Translations under genes and position numbers: made by a program
From: JBFMHP01 sp040752855
GTDB taxonomy: Bacteria > Pseudomonadota > Gammaproteobacteria > RBG-16-57-12
Direction: 5' to 3'
DNA length: 64,000 nucleotides
Assembly (NCBI GenBank): GCA_040752855.1
Contig: JBFMHP010000042.1
Span: 1-64,000, forward strand
The notes under the pieces: model-generated
The model's input: only the letters and a program-made list of their open reading frames with translations
Database searches by the model: none
Told to the model about the DNA's origin: nothing
Part shown: positions 14,711 to 22,574 of the stretch, one piece after another
Numbering within the stretch: the first letter of the stretch is position 1
Layout: the number at the start of each line of letters is the position of its first letter

Positions 14711-16690
14711 ATGAGCGATCGTGTAGGAGATGACAGCGGTTTCGTCCATGGATTTTCCGAGCTTGCCGGTGGTGCCGAGGCGATCGTCGCGGCCTTGGGC
14801 GAGCGCGACCGGCGTGTGTTGCTGTATGGCCCGCCCGGCATCGGCAAGTCCACGCTCGCGGCGCAGCTGGCGCGCACAGTTGCGCAGGATGGCAGGGAGT
14901 GCCACTGCGTGTGCGCCGATCCCGGTTCGCCGGCGTTTGGAGTGCCCGGCGCCGTGGTGTTCGGCCGGTGGCGGGAGTCGGGTTGGGAGACGATGGCCTT
15001 GGAGGCGATGTGCAGCCTCGACGCAGGCCGCTTTCGTCTGCCGTTGGTGACGGCGGTGCGGCGGCTCGCGTCGCGCCTCAATCACGGCGTGTTGTTGATC
15101 GACAGTCCCGGTGTGGTGCGTGGCGTGGCCGGGCGTGAGTTGTTATGGGGATTGATCGAGGCGGCGGCGGTTGATGTCGTATTGGCGCTTTCGGATGTGG
15201 CACGTGCGCCACCGCTGCTCGAAGAGCTGCGCGCCCTGGGAACGGAGATATTCGTGATCCCGGCGGCACCCGAGGCGATGCGCCCGGGCAAGCGTGCACG
15301 CGCGCGTCAGCGCAGCGCGCTGTGGGATGCCTATCTCGCCAATGCGCGCGAACATGCGCTCGATCTCGATACATTCAATCTGCTCGGCACGCCGCCGCCG
15401 GTGGGCGAGCCGAGCGCCTGGCCGGGGCGGCAGATCGCCCTGCTGCACGGCCAGCGCACCGTGGCGATGGGGGAGGTGCAGCGCCTGGAGGCGGGCCGGA
15501 TGATCGTGCGGTTGCCCGGCGCGCGGACAGACGGCGACAGCCTCTTGGTGCGCGATGCGCGGCGCTCGAGCGATGGGTTAATCGAAACCGCCGTGCCGTT
15601 TGCCGCCGAGCGCATCGAATATCTACCGCCGGTCGCCCAGCTCGGGCCGCTGGAGGAAAGCGGCGGGCCGCGCGTCGCCGGGCGGGCGGGAGGCGCGGAC
15701 TTCTGTCTGCTCAACGGTGTCTTCGGCGATCCGCTGTTGCATCTGCGCCTGCGTCATGAGCGGCGCAGCCTGTTGTTCGATCTGGGCGACGGCGTACGCC
15801 TGCCGGCGCGGATCGCGCATCAAGTCACCGATGTCTTCATTACCCATGCCCATCTGGACCACATCGGCGGGTTCCTGTGGCTGGTGCGCTCGCGCATCGG
15901 CGAATTCCCGCCGTGCCGCGTGTACGGGCCGCCGGGATTGGCGGAACACATCGCGGGTTTTCTGCGCGGTATTCTTTGGGATCGGGTGCTGTTGCGCGGT
16001 CCGGTGTTTGAGGTGCTGGAGTTGCATGAGCGGCGCCTGCAGCGCTTTCGCCTGCAAGCCGGGCGTGAAGGTCGCGAGGCGCTGGGCGACCTGTACATCG
16101 AAGATGGTGTGGTGCTCCGCGAACCGGGCTTTCGCATCCGCGCCGTGCAACTGGATCATCATACGCCGGTGCTCGCCTATGCCTTCGAGCCGGATCGGGA
16201 GATCAGCATCCGCAAGGATCGTTTAGCGGCGCGCGGCTGGGCGCCGGGGCCGTGGCTGGGCGAGTTGAAACAGCGACTGCTGAACGATGATCTTGATGCG
16301 CGCATCCGGCTGCCCGACGGCAGCGAGTGTGAGGTGGCGATGCTGGCGGCCGAGCTTGTGCTCATCACGCCCCCCAAGCGGCTGGTCTATGCCACGGATC
16401 TTGCCGATCACGCGGAGAATCGCGCGCGCCTGCAAGCCTTCGCGCGCCACGCGCATACCTTTTTCTGCGAGGCTTGTTTCATCGAGTCTCATGCTGAACA
16501 AGCGGCGCGCACCGGACACCTGACCACGCGCGCCTGCGGCGAGATCGCCACGGCGGCGGAGGTCGTGCGCCTGGTGCCGTTTCATTTCTCGCGCCGCTAC
16601 GCCGATGCGCCGCAGCGGGTCTACGATGAAATCGCGGCTGTCTGTCCGCGCCTGATCCTGCCGCGCGCGTTGGAGTCGAGCGAGACGTGA
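14711..16690 (+). CDS. Fusion of a Clp1-like polynucleotide 5'-kinase domain with an RNase Z-like nuclease domain
   Basis: The 659-residue product has two clear parts. Residues 35-215 resemble the P-loop of Clp1/Grc3/Nol9 RNA kinases: Walker A GPPGIGKS (40-47), ADPG (69-72) and LLIDSPGVVRGVAGRELL (128-145). A basic RPGKRARARQRSALWDAYL helix follows. Residues ~332-655 are a metallo-beta-lactamase fold with RNase Z-type motifs: HAHLDHIGG (379-387), His483/484, TDLADH (562-567), EACF (587-590), GHLT (602-605) and FHFSRRY (624-630). The predicted activities are 5'-OH RNA phosphorylation and zinc-dependent RNA cleavage near a 3' end. It overlaps the next gene by four bases (GTGA). The domain calls rest on motifs; the combined role is unknown. 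Confidence 0.75.
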   Translation: MSDRVGDDSGFVHGFSELAGGAEAIVAALGERDRRVLLYGPPGIGKSTLAAQLARTVAQDGRECHCVCADPGSPAFGVPGAVVFGRWRESGWETMALEAMCSLDAGRFRLPLVTAVRRLASRLNHGVLLIDSPGVVRGVAGRELLWGLIEAAAVDVVLALSDVARAPPLLEELRALGTEIFVIPAAPEAMRPGKRARARQRSALWDAYLANAREHALDLDTFNLLGTPPPVGEPSAWPGRQIALLHGQRTVAMGEVQRLEAGRMIVRLPGARTDGDSLLVRDARRSSDGLIETAVPFAAERIEYLPPVAQLGPLEESGGPRVAGRAGGADFCLLNGVFGDPLLHLRLRHERRSLLFDLGDGVRLPARIAHQVTDVFITHAHLDHIGGFLWLVRSRIGEFPPCRVYGPPGLAEHIAGFLRGILWDRVLLRGPVFEVLELHERRLQRFRLQAGREGREALGDLYIEDGVVLREPGFRIRAVQLDHHTPVLAYAFEPDREISIRKDRLAARGWAPGPWLGELKQRLLNDDLDARIRLPDGSECEVAMLAAELVLITPPKRLVYATDLADHAENRARLQAFARHAHTFFCEACFIESHAEQAARTGHLTTRACGEIATAAEVVRLVPFHFSRRYADAPQRVYDEIAAVCPRLILPRALESSET

Positions 16691-17502
16691 GCGATACCGA
16701 CCGCGCCTGTGTCGCGTTCCTGCAATGGGCCTTGCCGCAACTGCACATGCGCTGGCCGGGATTTCGCCGCGTCCACCGCCGTGTGTGTCGTCGTCTTACG
16801 CGGCGGCTGAGCGAGCTGCGCCTCGACGGGCTGGAGGCCTACCGCCTGTACCTGGAAGAAAATCCCGGGGAGTGGGCGCGGCTCGATCAGATCTGCCGCA
16901 TCACCATCACCCGTTTTTATCGCGACCGGCGCGTGTTTGCCCTGTTGCGCGCTGAGGTCTTGCCGCAGCTGGCGGAGCGGTGCGCAACCATCCGCGCCTG
17001 GAGCATCGGCTGTGCGAGCGGCGAGGAGCCCTACACCCTCGCGCTGCTCTGGCACTTTGAGCTCGCGCAGCGCCATCCACACGCCACCTTGGACATCACC
17101 GCCACCGATATCAACCCCGAGCTGCTGGCGCGCGCCCGGCAGGGGCTCTATGCCGGGAGCGCGATCAAGGCCGTGCCGGAGGACTGGCGCCAGCGGGCCT
17201 TCACGCCCGTCGACGACGCGTATCAGTTGGAGCTGGCGTTATGCCCGCAGGTACATTTTGCGCTCGAGGACATCCGGCAAGCCATGCCCGCGGGACCCTT
17301 TGATCTCATCTTGTGCCGCAACCTCGTCTTCACCTATTTCGACCAGAACCTCCAAGCCGCCATCCTTGCGCGCCTGCGCGAACGTCTGGCGCCCGGCGGG
17401 GTGCTGGTGCTCGGGCGCCACGAGGTCTTGCCGCCATCGGCGACCGGGTTTGCCCCGTGGGCGGGGGGAGTGCCCGTTTATCGCCGGGTGGAGACGGGTT
17501 GA
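16687..17502 (+). CDS. CheR-type S-adenosylmethionine methyltransferase
   Basis: This 271-residue protein starts at a GTG that overlaps the fusion gene's stop (GTGA), so the two are translationally coupled. The CheR layout is complete: a helical N-domain with ITITRFYRDRRVF (73-84), the SAM site AWSIGCASGEEPYTL (104-118), ATDINPELLARARQGLY and LILCRNLVFTYFD. CheR enzymes methylate glutamates of chemoreceptors. A chemoreceptor gene follows 95 bases downstream, which supports that role. Tight coupling to an RNA-end enzyme is odd, and methylation of another target cannot be excluded. The spacer to the receptor may hold a separate promoter. Confidence 0.85.
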   Translation: MSDTDRACVAFLQWALPQLHMRWPGFRRVHRRVCRRLTRRLSELRLDGLEAYRLYLEENPGEWARLDQICRITITRFYRDRRVFALLRAEVLPQLAERCATIRAWSIGCASGEEPYTLALLWHFELAQRHPHATLDITATDINPELLARARQGLYAGSAIKAVPEDWRQRAFTPVDDAYQLELALCPQVHFALEDIRQAMPAGPFDLILCRNLVFTYFDQNLQAAILARLRERLAPGGVLVLGRHEVLPPSATGFAPWAGGVPVYRRVETG

Positions 17503-17526
17503 TCGCGTTCTTTGTTCCCGGGTGTC

Positions 17527-17553
17527 TCAAGTGGATAGGGTTTCGGTCGACTA
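17527..17553 (+). promoter_or_regulatory. Possible sigma-28 (FliA) promoter for the chemoreceptor
   Basis: TCAAGTGG-N11-GTCGACTA resembles the flagellar sigma-28 consensus TAAAGTTT-N11-GCCGATAA, with the exact 11-base spacer. It sits 44 bases before the receptor ATG. Several positions mismatch, so this is tentative. Confidence 0.35.
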
Positions 17554-17597
17554 TGTTTGGGCCCGGATAAGTATTCCTCCACTCCCAGGAGCTTTCG

Positions 17598-19208
17598 ATG
17601 AGAATCAGTCAAAAAATCGCAGTTGGATATATCGGCCTCACGCTCTTGATCCTGGTGAGCGGGGGGGTGGGCTACTATGGCGTCAAGACCTTGTCCGACA
17701 CCCTGGGGTTCGTGGCGCATCAGGCGTGGGATACCGCCGATGGCGCCATGGAAGGGGTGATCGGGCTGCAAGCTGAAATGCTGGCGATCGAAGAGGCGGT
17801 GGTTGCCGGCACGGATGCGAGCAGCCGCAATGAGTATCTGAACAGGGCGGAAACGGCCAAGCGCGAGGGTCACGCGGCGTTGGATCGAATGCGCCGCGCC
17901 GGGCTGATCGACAAACGCATGCTGGCAGAGCTGGACTCGGCCATAGCGGCATATGATGCCGCAAAAGAGCGGGCGATTACCGCAATCCGGCAAGCGGATG
18001 CGGCGGCCATCCGGGAGCGGATGGCGGAGCTGCGGCGCGAGGCGGAGACACTGCACGACATCCTCGACCGCACCGAAGAGGCCGGCGATGGCCAAGTGGA
18101 GTCGCGCACCGAATCGATCGCCGCAGCGAGTCAAGCCGCGGTAACCCTGATGGTGTTCGCCGCGGTGGCAGGCCTGTTGGCGGCGATCGGCGCAACCCTT
18201 TGGGCGCGTCACAGTATCTCCAAACCGATCGAACGCGTGGTCGAGCGGCTGCGCGATATCTCCGAGGGGGCTGGCGATCTTACCGTTACCCTGCCGGCCG
18301 AGGGGCGCGACGAGTTCGGCGAGCTGGCGAAACTGTTCAATCGCTTCGTGGCCAAATTGCGCGATGTGATGTCCAGCGTGGTCGCGCCCGCCGAACAGCT
18401 CTCGCATGCCTCCGGCCGGCTGGCGCAGGTGACCGAGACGACTACGCGGGCGATCGAGCGTCAGAAGATGGAAACCACCCATCTGGCGACGGCGATGCAC
18501 GAAATGAGTGCAACCTCGCGCGAGGTCGCCCATCACGCCGAGCACGGGGCCGAGGCCGCCGCCAAGACCAAGGCGGAGGCGATGACCGGCAAGCAAGTGG
18601 TCGATGAGGCGGTCGCCTCGATCAACGCCCTGGCCGCGGAGATCGCGCGGGCCGCGGAGGTCATCGCGCGCCTGGAGCAGGAGAGCCAGAGCATCGGCTC
18701 GGTGCTCGATGTCATCCAGGGGATCGCCGAACAGACCAATCTGCTGGCCCTCAATGCGGCGATCGAGGCCGCGCGTGCCGGTGAGCACGGGCGCGGGTTC
18801 GCCGTGGTGGCCGACGAGGTCCGTACCCTCGCCAGCCGCACGCACGACTCGACCCGCGAGATCCATGCGATGATCGAGCGCCTGCAGGCCGGCACGCGCG
18901 AGGCGGTGAGCGTGATGCACCGCAGCAGCGAACAGGCCGGCCGCTCGGTGGCGCACGCCACGCGCGCCGGTGACAGCCTGCACAGCATCGCCGAGGCCAT
19001 CGTCTCGATATCGGACATGACCCACCAGGTCGCCAGCGCCTCCGAGGAACAGACCGCAGTGGCCAATGAGATCAGCCGCAGCATCACCGCGATCAGCGAC
19101 GACTCGGAGGCGACCACGCACGGAGTGCGCGAGACTCAAGCAGCGAGTGATGAGCTGGTGCGACTCTCCGAACAGCTCAAACGTCTGGTGGGGCAGTTCC
19201 GCGTCTAA
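17598..19208 (+). CDS. Methyl-accepting chemotaxis protein
   Basis: This 536-residue receptor has a first membrane helix at ~10-32, a short periplasmic helical bundle (~33-180) and a second membrane helix at ~180-203. A HAMP domain (~204-258, SKPIERVVERLRDISEG) and the signalling coiled coil follow. The conserved tip is present (GIAEQTNLLALNAAIEAAR, then GFAVVADEVRTLASRT). There is no C-terminal NWETF-type tether for CheR. AGGAG precedes the ATG. The ligand is unknown; the small sensor region suggests a four-helix bundle. It lies downstream of a CheR-type gene, and a possible sigma-28 promoter precedes it. Confidence 0.93.
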   Translation: MRISQKIAVGYIGLTLLILVSGGVGYYGVKTLSDTLGFVAHQAWDTADGAMEGVIGLQAEMLAIEEAVVAGTDASSRNEYLNRAETAKREGHAALDRMRRAGLIDKRMLAELDSAIAAYDAAKERAITAIRQADAAAIRERMAELRREAETLHDILDRTEEAGDGQVESRTESIAAASQAAVTLMVFAAVAGLLAAIGATLWARHSISKPIERVVERLRDISEGAGDLTVTLPAEGRDEFGELAKLFNRFVAKLRDVMSSVVAPAEQLSHASGRLAQVTETTTRAIERQKMETTHLATAMHEMSATSREVAHHAEHGAEAAAKTKAEAMTGKQVVDEAVASINALAAEIARAAEVIARLEQESQSIGSVLDVIQGIAEQTNLLALNAAIEAARAGEHGRGFAVVADEVRTLASRTHDSTREIHAMIERLQAGTREAVSVMHRSSEQAGRSVAHATRAGDSLHSIAEAIVSISDMTHQVASASEEQTAVANEISRSITAISDDSEATTHGVRETQAASDELVRLSEQLKRLVGQFRV

Positions 19209-19288
19209 TCCATCGCAACTCACGCCGGGAACGGCTGCGCCTTATCCCGGCCTACGTCGAATGACAAAACGCCAACGGTAACGCATCA

Positions 19289-19324
19289 CGTAGGCCGGCA
19301 TAAGCGACAGCGTTGCCGGCAGCC
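19289..19324. repeat. Dispersed palindromic repeat, copy 1
   Basis: Contains TAGGCCGGCATAAGCG and GCGTTGCCGGCA, the signature of a repeat found at several intergenic sites in this window. An inverted partial copy (CCCGGCCTACGTCG) lies just upstream at ~19243-19258. Confidence 0.6.
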
Positions 19325-19449
19325 CGCTGTGCGTTTCGTCCTGTATCCTTCAGCAGCAGGCATGCCGCCTGCCCTCTCGGTTGTAATTTTCTGCCTACCT
19401 TATAGACTATACGCAAAATTTTTCGACTTATTACCGAGGAGCGCAGACC

Positions 19450-20610
19450 GTGTCCCACACCATGCTGAAATCGATCTTGTTGCTGCCGGCCTTGTGCCTG
19501 GCCATCGCGGGTTGTGGCAAGAAGGAAGAGGCGCCCGCGCAGGCCGCCCAAGCCCCGAGTGCGACGGTGGTGAAGATCGGTTCAGTGGCGCCGCTGACCG
19601 GCCCGCAGTCGCACCTGGGCAAGGATCAGGAGAACGGCATCCGGATGGCGCTGGAGGAAATCAATGCGGGCGGTGTGACGCTCGGTGGCAAGAAGGTCAC
19701 GTTTGAACTGGTCAGCGAGGATGACATGGCCGATCCCAAGACCGCCACCGTGGTTGCGCAGAAGCTTGCCGACGAGCATGTCGCCGGCGTGATCGGCCAT
19801 CTCAATTCCGGCACCTCGATCCCGGCCTCCAAGATCTATTCCGATGCCGGCATCGCGCAGATCTCGCCTTCGGCCACGGCCGTGGCCTACACCGCGCAAG
19901 GCTACCAGACCGCCTTCCGCGTGATGACCAACGACGCACAGCAAGGCAAGGTGCTCGGCGAGTTCGCGGCCAAGACGCTGGGCGCGAAGACCCTGGCCAT
20001 CATCGACGACCGCACCGCCTACGGCCAAGGTCTGGCTGATGAAGTCGAGAAGGCCGCCATGGCCGCCGGCGCCAGCATTGTGGCGCGCGAATTCACCACC
20101 GACAAGGCCACCGATTTCATGGCGATCCTGACCTCGATCAAGGGCAAGAAACCGGATGTGATCTTCTTCGGCGGCATGGACAGCCAGGCCGGCCCGATGG
20201 CCAAGCAGCTCAAGTCACTGGGCATCACCGCCAAATTCCTCGGCGGCGATGGCTTCCAGTCCGCCCAATTTCTCAAGCTGGCCGGGGCCGACGCCGAAGG
20301 CGTGTACGCCACCTCCCCGGGTCTGCCGTTGGAGCAGATGCCGGGCGGCAAGGAATTCAACGAGAAGTTTTCCGCCAAATACGGCCAGATCCAGATTTAC
20401 GCGCCGTATGCCTATGACGCGACGCGCGTGATGATCGAGGCGATGAGGCGCGCGGACTCCGCCGAGCCGGCCAAGTATCTGCCGGAACTGGTCAAGACCA
20501 ATTTCAACGGCGTGACCGGGCCGATCGCCTTCGATGAAAAAGGCGATATCCGGGGCGGGGCGGTAACGGTCTATCAAGTGCAGAATGGACAATGGGCTGT
20601 CGCCAAGTGA
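19450..20610 (+). CDS. livJ: Branched-chain amino-acid ABC transporter, substrate-binding lipoprotein
   Basis: This 386-residue periplasmic binding protein begins at GTG 19450 (GAGG upstream; an ATG at 19462 is possible). The signal peptide carries a lipobox (LCLAIAGC), so it is anchored as a lipoprotein. The mature part has the type I binding-protein fold: KIGSVAPLTGPQSHLGKDQ, GVIGHLNSGTSIPASKIY and PYAYDATRVMIEAM. It captures leucine, isoleucine, valine or related compounds for the LivHMGF complex encoded downstream. The usual livJ-livH adjacency is broken here by two inserted genes (20656-21551). Confidence 0.92.
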   Translation: MSHTMLKSILLLPALCLAIAGCGKKEEAPAQAAQAPSATVVKIGSVAPLTGPQSHLGKDQENGIRMALEEINAGGVTLGGKKVTFELVSEDDMADPKTATVVAQKLADEHVAGVIGHLNSGTSIPASKIYSDAGIAQISPSATAVAYTAQGYQTAFRVMTNDAQQGKVLGEFAAKTLGAKTLAIIDDRTAYGQGLADEVEKAAMAAGASIVAREFTTDKATDFMAILTSIKGKKPDVIFFGGMDSQAGPMAKQLKSLGITAKFLGGDGFQSAQFLKLAGADAEGVYATSPGLPLEQMPGGKEFNEKFSAKYGQIQIYAPYAYDATRVMIEAMRRADSAEPAKYLPELVKTNFNGVTGPIAFDEKGDIRGGAVTVYQVQNGQWAVAK

Positions 20611-20655
20611 GCGTTTTTTAGCCTCATAAATGACGTGCGGTTCAAAGGATGAAAT

Positions 20656-21066
20656 ATGAATAAATTTATGTCCAATAGAAGCAAGCTTTCGCGCAGCTCT
20701 GCTCCTCATCTTCTCGCCTTCTCGTTGCTGTTTCCATTGCTGCCGTCACCCGTGGTTGCCGAGCAAACATTGTCGATAGACAAGATAACAGCCGATAGCG
20801 TCAACTTGTCTGCGAGACAGTTTTTCCAATCATACATGAGCACCGATGCTAACGAGAGAAAGAGCGCCGAGTTGTATCTGCTTGGTGTAATGGATACGAC
20901 CGAAGGAAAAGTTTGGTGCGACTATCGGACCTTTAAGACCATTACACTCAGAGAGCGGATATTCGAAGAATTTAAGAAACTAAACAGCAGCCACCTCGAT
21001 GAACGGGCATCCTCGGTTATCGAGAGGATTCTGACTCGGCGCTATCCCTGTGGGAGGAAAAAATGA
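20656..21066 (+). CDS. Tai4/Rap1a-like immunity protein
   Basis: The 136-residue protein has a signal peptide (APHLLAFSLLFPLLPSPVVA, then EQTL), so it is periplasmic. The mature domain has LGVMDTTEGKVWCDYRTFK and RRYPCGRKK. This matches the small helical Tai4/Rap1a immunity family that blocks the Tae4 amidase (family recognised from memory). Its stop overlaps the start of the amidase-like gene by four bases (ATGA), the tight coupling expected of an effector/immunity pair. It is AT-richer than the flanking liv genes. No type VI secretion apparatus genes are in the window. Confidence 0.75.
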   Translation: MNKFMSNRSKLSRSSAPHLLAFSLLFPLLPSPVVAEQTLSIDKITADSVNLSARQFFQSYMSTDANERKSAELYLLGVMDTTEGKVWCDYRTFKTITLRERIFEEFKKLNSSHLDERASSVIERILTRRYPCGRKK

Positions 21067-21551
21067 AAGTGCATTACTCCATTCTAAAGAGCAAGCACTA
21101 CTCATCAGACCGAATGAGTCCCAGTTACAAGTCTGGGGAAGATGTCTATAAGGAGATTGGATACAACCTCGATGACTTAATGAAGCAAAATCCGGCGTAT
21201 GAGAATACATGCGCAGTTCGAATGAGTCTCGCGCTGATCAAGAGCGGTGTAGATTTCACGGGTCGCTTGAAGATCAAGGATGGTCAATATAAGGGCAAAG
21301 TGATCGAGCCGGGCGCAAAGCTCTTGGCCGATCAGTTGGCGCGTCCCGAGGTATTTGGGCGCCCCGATGTTTTCGCTCCCCGTGATACTATGGCTCGACT
21401 GAGTGGCAAGAATGGCTTGATCTTGTTTTGGAAAATCACCGGTTATGGCGGCGGACATATAGATTTGATCGAGGCGTCCTCGACAGTTCAGACCTGTAAC
21501 TCGCAATGTTACTTTGATTCAAAAGAAATCTGGTTTTGGCCTTTGCCATGA
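21063..21551 (+). CDS. Tae4-like type VI secretion amidase effector
   Basis: This is a 162-residue protein of the NlpC/P60-like amidase fold seen in Tae4. The putative catalytic Cys50 lies in ENTCAVRMSLAL and His132 in GYGGGHIDLIE. A Cys145-Cys149 pair (CNSQC) resembles the small disulfide loop of known Tae4 enzymes. Such effectors cleave the D-Glu-mDAP bond of peptidoglycan in rival cells. There is no signal peptide, as expected for a type VI cargo. It overlaps its predicted immunity gene and sits between livJ and livH, so it looks like a mobile two-gene insertion in a transport operon. Confidence 0.8.
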   Translation: MKVHYSILKSKHYSSDRMSPSYKSGEDVYKEIGYNLDDLMKQNPAYENTCAVRMSLALIKSGVDFTGRLKIKDGQYKGKVIEPGAKLLADQLARPEVFGRPDVFAPRDTMARLSGKNGLILFWKITGYGGGHIDLIEASSTVQTCNSQCYFDSKEIWFWPLP

Positions 21552-21641
21552 TTCATGGCTAATAAATGCATCGAGGCGACGACAAAAAGCTCCGTCGCCT
21601 CATGGGTGGCGTAGCATTCCGGGTATACGCGAGGCAGTCCC

Positions 21642-22571
21642 TTGGATATCTTTCTTCAGCAGTTGATCAACGGCCTGGTGCTGGGCAGCGTGTACGCGCT
21701 GGTGGCGCTGGGCTACACCATGGTCTACGGCATCCTGGAGTTGATCAACTTCGCCCACGGCGAGGTGACGATGATGGGGGCGATGGTGGCCTTGGCGGTC
21801 ATCGGCGCTGCGGTCGCCAGCGGGGTGGCGCTCCCCGGCGCCTTGATCGTGTTGTTGGGCCTGCTGGTGGCGGTGCTGGTGTGCGCGGCGCTGGGGTTTG
21901 CCATCGAGCGCATCGCCTATCGGCCCTTGCGCAATGCCCCGCGCCTGGCACCGCTGATCACCGCCATCGGTGTGTCGATCGTGTTGCAGAACGTGGCGAT
22001 GATCATCTGGGGGCGTCAGTACATCTCCTTCCCGCCGATCCTCGAGCTTGAGCGCTACCACATCGCCGGCGCGACCATCACCAATCTGCAGATCTTCATC
22101 GTACTGCTCTCCGGCGCGTTGATGCTGGCCTTGGTGACGCTGATCAACCGCACGCGCATCGGGCGCGCCATGCGCGCGACCGCGCAGAATAAAACCGTCG
22201 CCGGGCTGATGGGCGTGAACATCAACACGGTCATCTCGATCACCTTTGTCATCGGCGCGGCCCTGGCGGCGGTCGCCGGTGTCATGGTGTGCGCCTATTA
22301 CGGCCTGGCGCACTATTACATGGGCTTCATGCTGGGATTGAAGGCATTCACCGCCGCGGTGCTGGGAGGCATCGGCAATATCCCGGGCGCGATGCTGGGC
22401 GGACTGCTGCTCGGCGTGATCGAAAGCTTGGGGGCCGGTTACATCGGTCCGCTGACCGGCGGGTTCATGGGCAGTCACTATCAAGATGTCTTCGCCTTCA
22501 TCGTGTTGATTCTGGTGCTGACGCTGCGGCCATCGGGTCTGCTCGGTGAGCGGGGAACGGATCGGGCCTAA
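21642..22571 (+). CDS. livH: Branched-chain amino-acid ABC transporter permease LivH
   Basis: This is a 309-residue inner-membrane permease with about eight helices. It shows the LivH signatures LINGLVLGSVYALVALGYTM, INFAHGEVTMMGA and RAMRATAQNKTVAGLMGVN, the last being the loop that docks with the ATPases. TTG 21642 is the start, with GAGG seven bases upstream. It is followed by livM after three bases. It is separated from livJ by the effector/immunity insertion, so it may rely on read-through from the livJ promoter. Confidence 0.92.
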   Translation: MDIFLQQLINGLVLGSVYALVALGYTMVYGILELINFAHGEVTMMGAMVALAVIGAAVASGVALPGALIVLLGLLVAVLVCAALGFAIERIAYRPLRNAPRLAPLITAIGVSIVLQNVAMIIWGRQYISFPPILELERYHIAGATITNLQIFIVLLSGALMLALVTLINRTRIGRAMRATAQNKTVAGLMGVNINTVISITFVIGAALAAVAGVMVCAYYGLAHYYMGFMLGLKAFTAAVLGGIGNIPGAMLGGLLLGVIESLGAGYIGPLTGGFMGSHYQDVFAFIVLILVLTLRPSGLLGERGTDRA

Positions 22572-22574
22572 CGC

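Noticed and set aside
17478..19223. 581-codon open frame on the minus strand
   Set aside because: Antisense to the chemoreceptor gene; low-complexity His/Arg/Gly content.
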